A model generated the notes under the pieces. The model was not told the origin of the DNA. It did no database searches and saw only the letters and a list, made by a program, of their open reading frames with translations. Source: UMGS1696 sp964623635 (GTDB lineage Bacteria > Bacillota > Clostridia > Oscillospirales > CAG-272). From it: a DNA stretch of 64,000 nt. How positions within the stretch are numbered: position 1 is the stretch's first letter; the number at the start of each line of letters is the position of its first letter. The position numbers and the translations under genes are program-made. Shown in pieces: positions 26,076 through 32,862 of the stretch. The stretch spans positions 62,001-126,000 of the forward strand of contig CAZUUA010000004.1 in NCBI GenBank assembly GCA_964623635.1, in the 5' to 3' direction.

Positions 26076-27257
26076 TTACAGGCGCATGATACTGATCAGA
26101 TCCCTTGCCGTAGCACAGCCGACACTTTTCAGCATCAGTGCTGCATACCGGTCAAAGGAGGTGTGTTCGATGAGGCGGAACAGTGCGGCACAGGTGTCCA
26201 CCAAATCGTCCTCCAAGTCGCTGTCTGCCATGCAGCCTATGGTCAGGAAGCGCAGTAGAATATAGACAGCGCACAGTGCCGTGTATTCCTGGGGCAGACT
26301 CTCCGGTCGATCCTGGAACGGAAACTGGGCAAAAAACATATGGTTCACCAACAGATGCTCAAAGAAGGTTTCCCAATCCGGAAAGGTCGTTTCCAAATGG
26401 GACTTGGCAGTCTGGTATTTCTCCATGGCATTGTCTTCGGCGAAGTACGCAAGTGCTCTTTCCCCATAGTCCTGGATGCTGTTGTGTCGTGCGTCCAATA
26501 GGGCTGTCAACTTTTCGGCGATCCACAGACCGGCCTGTAGATCGTCGGCAGTTTGTGGCTCTATCGACTGTGTCTCTTGCTCTGGGTGGGTCTGCAGCAG
26601 TGCTTCCAGTGCCGCTTTGTCGCCGCCGTGCATCACGTTGTCCACACGCTCGACCTGTTTCCCCAACAGCAGCATACGCTCCGACAGCGGCAGCCTACGA
26701 TCCTGCAAAAGCCGGATACAGTACAGACGGATCTCCCAATCCTTCCCCATGGTGGGAAACTGGATATTGCACTCTTCCAGATGCGGCGGCAGTGATAGAC
26801 AGAACGTCTTTTCCACAAAGGTGATGGGTTCCTTTCTGTGCAGCAGCAGCTCGACAACGGCTTCACAGCTGGCGGCACAGGAGCACTCCAGATGGCCGTT
26901 TTCCAGTCGGATACCTCTGGGGTACAGTCGACAAATGTCCGGCTGATAAGCTTCGCCTACGTCGGCATGGAGTGCGCATCGGCCATCCTCCATACGAAGC
27001 GGACAGTTGCCGTCGTAGCGTGGGGAAAACTGGGCATAATGTTCCGGGCTGGGATTGTCTGCCAGATGCATACCACCATCCAACCGGCGACGCAGATCGG
27101 GAGAGCAGTCCAGTCCCAACAGATCAAAATAGTTTTGGAGCGTGATGGAGATTGGCCAGCCCTGACAGCAGGCATTGCGGCAGGTACCGATCTTGCAGGA
27201 GAAATACGGAAAATAGTCCGGCACACGAAATAGGTGTTCTTGGTGTTCTTCACTCAT
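26076..27257 (-). CDS. FliB-like (flagellin lysine-N-methylase family) cysteine-rich protein
   Basis: 393 residues from the ATG at 27257; the open frame upstream has no supporting ribosome site. The N-terminal third is cysteine-rich, in the YkgJ/FliB pattern: FSCKIGTCRNACCQGW, CPLRMEDGRCALH, PDICRLYPR and CSCAASC, a likely metal or Fe-S site. The rest is helical. FliB methylates flagellin lysines in Salmonella; no flagellar gene is visible here, and the family is widespread in non-motile Clostridia, so the true substrate is uncertain. Confidence 0.75.
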   Translation of the reverse strand: MSEEHQEHLFRVPDYFPYFSCKIGTCRNACCQGWPISITLQNYFDLLGLDCSPDLRRRLDGGMHLADNPSPEHYAQFSPRYDGNCPLRMEDGRCALHADVGEAYQPDICRLYPRGIRLENGHLECSCAASCEAVVELLLHRKEPITFVEKTFCLSLPPHLEECNIQFPTMGKDWEIRLYCIRLLQDRRLPLSERMLLLGKQVERVDNVMHGGDKAALEALLQTHPEQETQSIEPQTADDLQAGLWIAEKLTALLDARHNSIQDYGERALAYFAEDNAMEKYQTAKSHLETTFPDWETFFEHLLVNHMFFAQFPFQDRPESLPQEYTALCAVYILLRFLTIGCMADSDLEDDLVDTCAALFRLIEHTSFDRYAALMLKSVGCATARDLISIMRL

Positions 27258-27306
27258 AAAAAACTCCGGTTGCACAAAGCGTAGGATAGATTTTTTTGCG
27301 AGAGTA

Positions 27307-27335
27307 ATTATACCAGAAAACCGGATAAATTGCAA
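27307..27335 (-). promoter_or_regulatory. Sigma-A promoter for the FliB-like gene
   Basis: On the minus strand TTGCAA (27335-27330), 17 bases, TATAAT (27312-27307), about 50 bases before the ATG. Confidence 0.75.
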
Positions 27336-27530
27336 TATCCCATGTATAATTTTCTGTTTTGCATATATTTATGCAGGTTTTCCAGGTTTTGGTATGTGAA
27401 TTTTGAAAGGGCACAGCTGCTCCGGTTTTCGCCTGCTTTTTCCCCATACAAAAAAATCAACAAGCACCTCTCTCTTAGAAAATGCGGACTTGTCCAAATT
27501 GGGGAAAGTGTGGTTTTTCGTACAAGAAGC
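27336..27530. other. Intergenic, no gene seen
   Basis: AT-rich stretch between the divergent promoters of the FliB-like and glnN genes. Short ORFs on both strands look random in composition. No terminator, riboswitch or tRNA-like structure is evident. Confidence 0.4.
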
Positions 27531-27560
27531 TTGACAATTCGACACATTCAGTGGTATAAT
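27531..27560 (+). promoter_or_regulatory. Sigma-A promoter for glnN
   Basis: TTGACA at 27531-27536, an 18-base spacer and TATAAT at 27555-27560. About 117 bases of untranslated leader follow before the ATG at 27678. Confidence 0.8.
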
Positions 27561-27677
27561 GTAGTGGTAAGCGGCATAGGCACCGGTTCATCTACGTGTC
27601 GGCCGCTGTCTTTGCTTTTTGCACTGCACGCTACTCGATTTCTATAAACCATCCGTCACACCGGAAGGAGGAGCTTT

Positions 27678-29771
27678 ATGGCATCCGTTACCGAATATTT
27701 TGGTTCTCTTTCCTTTGACGACTCTGCCATGCGGGCACGGTTGCCAAAGGATACCTATACATCTCTGAAGCGTACCATTGACGAGGGCAAGTCCCTGGAC
27801 ATCAATGTGGCGAACATCGTTGCCAACGCCATGAAGGACTGGGCCATCGAACGTGGCTGTACCCACTACACCCACTGGTTCCAGCCGCTGTCCGGTGTGA
27901 CCGCCGAAAAACACGACAGCTTTATCTCTCCCATTGGCGACGGCAAGATCATCATGGAATTCTCCGGCAAGGAATTGGTCCGTGGCGAATCCGATGCGTC
28001 CAGCTTTCCGTCCGGCGGTCTGCGCGCCACCTTCGAAGCCAGAGGGTACACGGCCTGGGACCCCACTTCCTATGCCTTCATCAAAAACAAGACCCTGTGC
28101 ATCCCCACGGCGTTCTGCTCCTATGGCGGCGAAGCGCTGGACAAAAAGACACCGCTGCTCCGTTCTGTGGATGCTCTAAACCGGCAAGCCAAGCGGATCC
28201 TGAAGCTGTTTGATCCGAACACCACGGTGGCCTGTGTACGTCCCAGCGTGGGGCCGGAGCAGGAGTATTTCTTAGTGGACGAAGAATTGTACAACCAACG
28301 CAAGGACCTGATCTTCACCGGTCGGACGCTGGTTGGTGCCAAGCCGCCCAAGACCCAGGAGATGGAAGACCACTACTTTGGTTCCATCAAGCCCAGAGTC
28401 GAGGCCTATATGCAGGAGCTGGACGAAGAGCTGTGGAAGCTGGGGATCCTTGCCAAGACCAGACACAACGAAGCGGCCCCTGCCCAACACGAGCTGGCGC
28501 CCATTTTCACTCAGGTGAACGTATCCACCGACCATAACCAGCTGACCATGGAAGTGATGCAGAAGGTGGCAAGAAAGCACCACCTGGTATGTCTGCTGCA
28601 CGAAAAGCCCTTTGCCGGTGTGGCTGGCAGCGGGAAGCACAACAACTGGTCCATCTCCACCAACACCGGCGTGAATCTGCTGACCCCCGGCGAGACACCG
28701 GCAGAGAATGCGCAGTTTTTGCTGTTCTTAGTGGCGGTGATCCAGGCTGTGGACGATTATCAGGATCTGCTGCGGATCTCCGTGGCTACAGCAGGCAACG
28801 ACCATCGTCTGGGCGCACTGGAAGCACCGCCGGCTGTGGTGTCGATCTTCTTGGGCGATGAGCTGACGGCCATTTTGGATGCGCTGGAATCCGGCACTCA
28901 CTATGACCCGTTGGAGAAAACACAGCTGAAGCTTGGTGTACATACCCTGCCTAAGCTGCCCAAGGATGCCACCGACCGGAACCGCACTTCCCCCTTTGCC
29001 TTTACCGGAAACAAATTTGAGTTCCGGATGCTGGGGTCCTCCAACTCCATTTCCGACTGCAATACGGCACTAAACACGGCGGTAGCGGAGTCCTTGCGGC
29101 AGTTTGCAGACAAGCTGGAAGGGGTAGAGGATTTTGATGCGGCACTGAACAATTTGATCCGGGACACCATCCGAAACCACAAGCGGATCATCTTCAACGG
29201 CAACGGGTACGACGATGCGTGGCTGAAGGAGGCGACTGAGCAGAGAGGTCTTCTCAATCTGCGTGCCACCCCGGACTGTCTGCCCTATCTGCTGTCTGCC
29301 AAGAACGTGAAGCTGTACACGGAACACAAGGTCTTCACGGAAGCCGAGGTGGAATCCCGGTACGAGATCACGCTGGAAAACTACTGCAAGACCATCCACA
29401 TCGAGGCTGCCACCATGGCCGATCTGGTGCAAAAGGAGATCCTGCCGGCGGTGATGGCGTACACCAAGGTGGTCTGCGACGAAGGAATGTCCAAGGCAAA
29501 CTTCGGTTTGGATGCGGCCTATGAGAAGGAACTGGCCGGTAAGCTGAACACACTGACCCGTGCCATGTCGGATGGTGTGCGCAGGCTGGTGGACGAAACG
29601 GAGGATGTGGAAAAGCTCCACAATGTGACGGACAAGTCCATTGCCTACAAGGAACGGATCTGCACGGCGATGCTGACCCTGCGCAGCTACTGTGACGAAG
29701 CCGAGACACTGACCGCAAGAGAATTCTGGCCCTTCCCCACCTATGCCGATCTGCTCTTTGGCGTGCAATGA
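27678..29771 (+). CDS. glnN: Glutamine synthetase type III
   Basis: 697 residues, the length of the GSIII class (about 700-730) rather than GSI (about 440-470). Motifs: THYTHWFQPLSGVTAEKHDSF near the N terminus, SSFPSGGLRATFEARGYTAWD, SVGPEQEYFLVDEE (ammonia/glutamate site), NEAAPAQHELAPIF, HNNWSISTNTG and FAFTGNKFEFRMLGSSNS. Catalyses ATP-dependent amidation of glutamate. AGGAGGAG precedes the ATG. Monocistronic, with its own promoter and terminator. Confidence 0.97.
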   Translation: MASVTEYFGSLSFDDSAMRARLPKDTYTSLKRTIDEGKSLDINVANIVANAMKDWAIERGCTHYTHWFQPLSGVTAEKHDSFISPIGDGKIIMEFSGKELVRGESDASSFPSGGLRATFEARGYTAWDPTSYAFIKNKTLCIPTAFCSYGGEALDKKTPLLRSVDALNRQAKRILKLFDPNTTVACVRPSVGPEQEYFLVDEELYNQRKDLIFTGRTLVGAKPPKTQEMEDHYFGSIKPRVEAYMQELDEELWKLGILAKTRHNEAAPAQHELAPIFTQVNVSTDHNQLTMEVMQKVARKHHLVCLLHEKPFAGVAGSGKHNNWSISTNTGVNLLTPGETPAENAQFLLFLVAVIQAVDDYQDLLRISVATAGNDHRLGALEAPPAVVSIFLGDELTAILDALESGTHYDPLEKTQLKLGVHTLPKLPKDATDRNRTSPFAFTGNKFEFRMLGSSNSISDCNTALNTAVAESLRQFADKLEGVEDFDAALNNLIRDTIRNHKRIIFNGNGYDDAWLKEATEQRGLLNLRATPDCLPYLLSAKNVKLYTEHKVFTEAEVESRYEITLENYCKTIHIEAATMADLVQKEILPAVMAYTKVVCDEGMSKANFGLDAAYEKELAGKLNTLTRAMSDGVRRLVDETEDVEKLHNVTDKSIAYKERICTAMLTLRSYCDEAETLTAREFWPFPTYADLLFGVQ

Positions 29772-29799
29772 TCAACGGCACGATCACGAAACATAACGA

Positions 29800-29841
29800 A
29801 AAAAGAAGTGTGCGGCAACGGCGGCTGCATACTTCTTTTCT
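29800..29841 (+). terminator. Rho-independent terminator after glnN
   Basis: AAAAGAAGTGTGC pairs with GCATACTTCTTTT (one G-T wobble), with a GC-rich inner loop. Confidence 0.8.
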
Positions 29842-29959
29842 GTATATCTATGCGTGTACGCCGAGGAATCTATGTATATTCCCGGCGCCGGACGCATAAA
29901 AATCGAATTTAGGGAAAAAAGAATTTTTGCAAAAATTTGCAGAAATTTCGCAAAACCCC

Positions 29960-29988
29960 TTGACAACGGCGCTGGAATGTGGTAAACT
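29960..29988 (+). promoter_or_regulatory. Sigma-A promoter of the tyrosine attenuator
   Basis: TTGACA at 29960-29965, 17 bases, TAAACT at 29983-29988. A start near 29995 would give a 28-base untranslated segment before the leader peptide. Confidence 0.75.
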
Positions 29989-30022
29989 GTTCGCATCAAC
30001 AAAATTGAGAGGAAAAACCGAT

Positions 30023-30073
30023 ATGATGTTCGCATTCGCTGCATACTACTATTATTACTATTACGTTTGCTAA
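30023..30073 (+). CDS. Leader peptide with seven consecutive tyrosines
   Basis: A 16-residue ORF, MMFAFAAYYYYYYYVC, starts at 30023 (a second ATG follows at once) and stops at TAA 30071-30073. GAGAGGA at 30007-30013 is a good ribosome site 9-10 bases upstream. Seven tyrosine codons (TAC and TAT mixed) at 30044-30064 are preceded by two phenylalanines. The codons form one arm of a hairpin and a terminator follows about 60 bases later, exactly the layout of amino-acid-responsive attenuators. It was probably selected for codon content and not for a functional peptide product. Controls the symporter gene at 30257. Confidence 0.85.
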   Translation: MMFAFAAYYYYYYYVC

Positions 30074-30166
30074 TGTAATAGTGATTTGTGGTGCAGAAAA
30101 TTTGCGACCGGGTTTTCAAAATAAATTCCGAACAAAACGCACAGAATCACAAAGCTGTGCGTTTTT
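30054..30166 (+). promoter_or_regulatory. Tyrosine-codon transcription attenuator (protector, antiterminator, terminator)
   Basis: Three mutually exclusive pairings can be read. Protector: 30054-30064 (inside the Tyr codons) with 30075-30085, 11 bp with one G-T. Antiterminator: 30081-30090 with 30140-30150, 10 bp with G30144 bulged. Terminator: 30134-30144 with 30155-30165, 11 bp, ending in a T-tract. A ribosome stalled on Tyr codons would mask the protector arm and free 30081-30090 to form the antiterminator, so transcription continues when charged tRNA-Tyr is scarce. When tyrosine is plentiful the terminator forms. This follows the trp/phe attenuation logic; the behaviour is inference from base pairing. 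Confidence 0.8.
30134..30166 (+). terminator. Attenuator terminator hairpin
   Basis: AAAACGCACAG (30134-30144) pairs perfectly with CTGTGCGTTTT (30155-30165) across a 10-base loop; T30162-30166 form the tract. It stands 91 bases before the symporter ATG, so it is a conditional terminator within the leader. Confidence 0.85.
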
Positions 30167-30256
30167 ACTTTATCTATGCGCACTCCCAGCGTCCCTGGCC
30201 ACGATGCCGGTGAGACACCGCAAGGTATCCAAAACAAGGAAAGGAACTCTCCTATC

Positions 30257-31831
30257 ATGTTTATCAAAATTTTGCTGCTCGTTCTGTTCTTCGCCTCTAT
30301 GATCGGGGTCGGGCTGTACTGTCGTCGGACGGCAGACAGTGTACACGGCTTCGTTTTGGGTGGTCGGTCTGTTGGTCCCTGGCTGACGGCCTTTGCCTAC
30401 GGTACCTCGTACTTCTCTGCCGTGATCTTCATCGGCTATGCCGGACAGTTCGGTTGGAAATACGGTGTTTCTGCCACCTGGGTCGGTATCGGCAACGCCA
30501 TCATCGGTTCCCTGCTCGCTTGGGTACTGCTGGGCAGACGCACCAGACTGATGACCCAAAAGTTAGATGCCAAGACCATGCCGGAATATTTCGGTCAGCG
30601 GTTCTCCTCGCCGACCTTGAAGATCGTGGCTTCTCTGATCGTATTTGTGTTCCTGATCCCCTACACCGCTTCTCTGTACAACGGTCTTTCTCGTCTGTTC
30701 ACCATGGCGTTCGGCATTGACTACGCCTGGTGCGTGATCATCATGTCTGTGCTGACCGGCATTTACGTGGTGCTGGGTGGCTACATGGCAACGGCCATCA
30801 ACGACTTCATCCAGGGCTGCATCATGCTGGTGGGTATCGTGGTGGTCATTGCAGCGGTACTGAACGCCAACGGTGGCTTCATGCAGTCCTTCATCTCCCT
30901 GTCTGAGATCCAGCATGAGACCGTCACCGACCTGAACGGTGCCTTCGTTTCCTTCCTGGGTCCCAAGCCTCTGGAGCTGCTGGGGGTTGTGATCCTGACT
31001 TCCCTGGGTACCTGGGGGCTGCCGCAGATGGTGGGCAAGTTCTACGCCATCAAGAATGAAGCGGCCATTTCCAAGGGTACGCTGATCTCCACCATCTTCG
31101 CCATAATCGTGGCTGGTGGCTGCTACTTCCTGGGTGGCTTTGGCAGACTGTATGGCGACGTGATCGAATATTCTGCATCCGGCACACCCGTATACGACAG
31201 CATCGTTCCCTCTATGCTGTCCAGCCTACCCGACTGGGTCATCGCCATCGTGATCGTGCTGGTGCTGTCGGCCTCCATGTCCACCCTGTCTTCCCTGGTG
31301 CTGACCTCCAGTTCCACCCTGACCCTAGACATGATCGTTCCGCTGTCCAAAAAGTCCATCGATGAAAAGAAGCAGATGCTGATCATCCGGCTGCTGCTGG
31401 TGGTATTCATCGCCATCTCTGCCGCCATTGCCATCGTACAGACCAAGTCCAATGTGACCTTTATCGCACAGCTCATGGGCATTTCCTGGGGTGCGCTGGC
31501 CGGTGCATTCTTAGCACCTTACCTGTACAGCCTGTACTCCAAGAAGGTGACGAAGGCTTCTGTTTGGGTAAGCTTTGTCTCCGGTGTGGGGATCATGCTA
31601 GCCAATATGCTCTGCACGGCACTGGGCGTTCCCTTCATTTCCAGCTACTTCTCCTCTCCCATCAACGCCGGTGTGCTGGCCATGATGGTGGGACTGATCC
31701 TTGTCCCCATCGTGAGCCTGTTCACAAAGAAGCCGGACGGTGCCAAGGTGGACGATATGTTCACCTGCTACGACCAGACCGTGCTGGTACACAGTGCCAC
31801 TTCTTTGACCGACGACGAAAACAACGGCTGA
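30257..31831 (+). CDS. Sodium/solute symporter (SSS family), predicted aromatic amino acid transporter
   Basis: 524 residues from the ATG at 30257, preceded by GGAAAGGA; an in-frame extension to 30176 has no ribosome site. Thirteen or so membrane segments in the LeuT-fold SSS layout: an N-terminal FVLGGRSVGPWLTAFAYGTSYFSAV (conserved GGR...GPW...S in helices 1-2), YTASLYNG, GGYMATAINDFIQG (family signature region), TWGLPQMVGKFYAIK, and SASMSTLSSLVLTSSSTLTLD, which carries the sodium-site serines. Family members use the sodium gradient to import proline, pantothenate, sugars and others. Control by a tyrosine attenuator predicts tyrosine (or aromatic) uptake. The sodium-pump decarboxylase at 1.7-6.8 kb could supply the gradient. 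Single-gene unit with its own terminator. Confidence 0.85.
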   Translation: MFIKILLLVLFFASMIGVGLYCRRTADSVHGFVLGGRSVGPWLTAFAYGTSYFSAVIFIGYAGQFGWKYGVSATWVGIGNAIIGSLLAWVLLGRRTRLMTQKLDAKTMPEYFGQRFSSPTLKIVASLIVFVFLIPYTASLYNGLSRLFTMAFGIDYAWCVIIMSVLTGIYVVLGGYMATAINDFIQGCIMLVGIVVVIAAVLNANGGFMQSFISLSEIQHETVTDLNGAFVSFLGPKPLELLGVVILTSLGTWGLPQMVGKFYAIKNEAAISKGTLISTIFAIIVAGGCYFLGGFGRLYGDVIEYSASGTPVYDSIVPSMLSSLPDWVIAIVIVLVLSASMSTLSSLVLTSSSTLTLDMIVPLSKKSIDEKKQMLIIRLLLVVFIAISAAIAIVQTKSNVTFIAQLMGISWGALAGAFLAPYLYSLYSKKVTKASVWVSFVSGVGIMLANMLCTALGVPFISSYFSSPINAGVLAMMVGLILVPIVSLFTKKPDGAKVDDMFTCYDQTVLVHSATSLTDDENNG

Positions 31832-31844
31832 TCTACGCTATAAC

Positions 31845-31887
31845 AAAAATGCGGATGCTCTCACTTTTGGGAGATCCGCATTTTTTT
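31845..31887. terminator. Bidirectional terminator
   Basis: AAAAATGCGGAT pairs with ATCCGCATTTTT, with an inner CTCTC/GGGAG stem, between the convergent symporter and AraC-type genes. The minus-strand gene ends at 31886, so its last codon overlaps the T-tract. Confidence 0.85.
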
Positions 31888-32680
31888 ATGGCAACAGAGA
31901 CGATGGGGTCACGCCAAACAGACGGCGAAAGCTGCGGGTGAAGTTGGCGGCATTCTCGTATCCGCACACGGTGAGCACACCACTGACGGAATATTTCCCG
32001 GTTTCTAGCAGTTCCTTTGCCCGCCGGAGCCGCAGGTTTTCGATGTACTTGGCCGGTGTCGTGCCCATACAGCCCACGAACAAACGATGGAAATATTGGG
32101 GTGTGATGCTGCAGCACTCCGCTAAGGCGGCAACGGAAATGCGACCGGTCTGGTAATGCTCATGGATGTACAGCACCGCCGGTTTAATGAGGTTATATTT
32201 GCTGCTGTCCATATATTGGGCACGGGACTGGGCGGCAAGCTCCTCTAAGATCTGGTAGAACAATATGGTACAGCGCAGTGGGTAGCCCGGCAGACGTTTG
32301 TCCCATTCGCTGCGGAACTTTACAAAAAGAGAAATGGTGCGTTGGTTGGCTTCGGTCTTGGTAAACTGCGACGGAAATACACCGGGGCTGCATTTGGCTG
32401 CAATCAGGAAACCGTCGTACTCGTCGCCGGTGCGGTCGATATAGTCGATGTGGTGGGTATATGGCGGCAGGATCAACATATCGTTCGGCGCAAGCTCTAC
32501 ACGAAAATAGCTGCCATCCGGCTTTTCGTACAGGGAGTAGCCACTGGAACGATAAGCAAGATAAAACTGCCATTCATCCCCTGTGGTGAAGTCATGTACA
32601 CCACTGGCCAGCATACTGGCAAAGGCACCACGAATGGTGGGCAGGGTGTCGGCATCGGTGCAGAGCATATCGTAGGACAT
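31886..32680 (-). CDS. AraC-family transcriptional regulator
   Basis: 264 residues from MSYDMLC at 32680. The N-terminal half is a cupin-like sensor (YFRVELAPNDMLILPPYTHHIDYI). The C-terminal 100 residues hold two helix-turn-helix motifs: RISVAALAECCSITPQYFHRLFVGCMGTTPAKYIENLRLRRAKELL and YSVSGVLTVCGYENAANFTRSFRRLFGVTPSSLL. It is divergent from the glycyl radical enzyme operon with a 182-base shared promoter region, so it probably activates that operon in response to a small, likely sugar-like, molecule. Confidence 0.88.
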   Translation of the reverse strand: MSYDMLCTDADTLPTIRGAFASMLASGVHDFTTGDEWQFYLAYRSSGYSLYEKPDGSYFRVELAPNDMLILPPYTHHIDYIDRTGDEYDGFLIAAKCSPGVFPSQFTKTEANQRTISLFVKFRSEWDKRLPGYPLRCTILFYQILEELAAQSRAQYMDSSKYNLIKPAVLYIHEHYQTGRISVAALAECCSITPQYFHRLFVGCMGTTPAKYIENLRLRRAKELLETGKYSVSGVLTVCGYENAANFTRSFRRLFGVTPSSLLP

Positions 32681-32720
32681 CGTTTTTCCCTTTCTTTTTT
32701 TGGAAATCAGCGTTTCATAT

Positions 32721-32749
32721 AGGATACCACAAATTCTCCCATCCGTCAA
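32721..32749 (-). promoter_or_regulatory. Promoter of the AraC-type regulator gene
   Basis: On the minus strand TTGACG (32749-32744), 17 bases, TATCCT (32726-32721). Confidence 0.6.
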
Positions 32750-32772
32750 GATGTGTTTCTAAATGGAATAGT

Positions 32773-32784
32773 CGTTTCCAAACG
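32773..32784. promoter_or_regulatory. Palindrome CGTTTCCAAACG, possible regulator site
   Basis: An inverted repeat (5-bp arms, 2-base centre) lies four bases upstream of the -35 box of the glycyl radical enzyme promoter, where an activator bound beside RNA polymerase would sit. Confidence 0.4.
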
Positions 32785-32788
32785 GATA

Positions 32789-32817
32789 TTGCCAAGCCTT
32801 CCAGAGTCGTGTATAAT
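32789..32817 (+). promoter_or_regulatory. Promoter of the glycyl radical enzyme operon
   Basis: TTGCCA at 32789-32794, 17 bases, TATAAT at 32812-32817, 45 bases before the ATG at 32863. Confidence 0.75.
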
Positions 32818-32862
32818 AAAGACAATGATCCATTTATATAGCACAAAAGGAGTTATACCTAT

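Noticed and set aside
27561..27677. Glutamine riboswitch or attenuator in the glnN leader
   Set aside because: The 117-base leader has no convincing terminator/antiterminator pair and no leader ORF rich in Gln or Glu codons.
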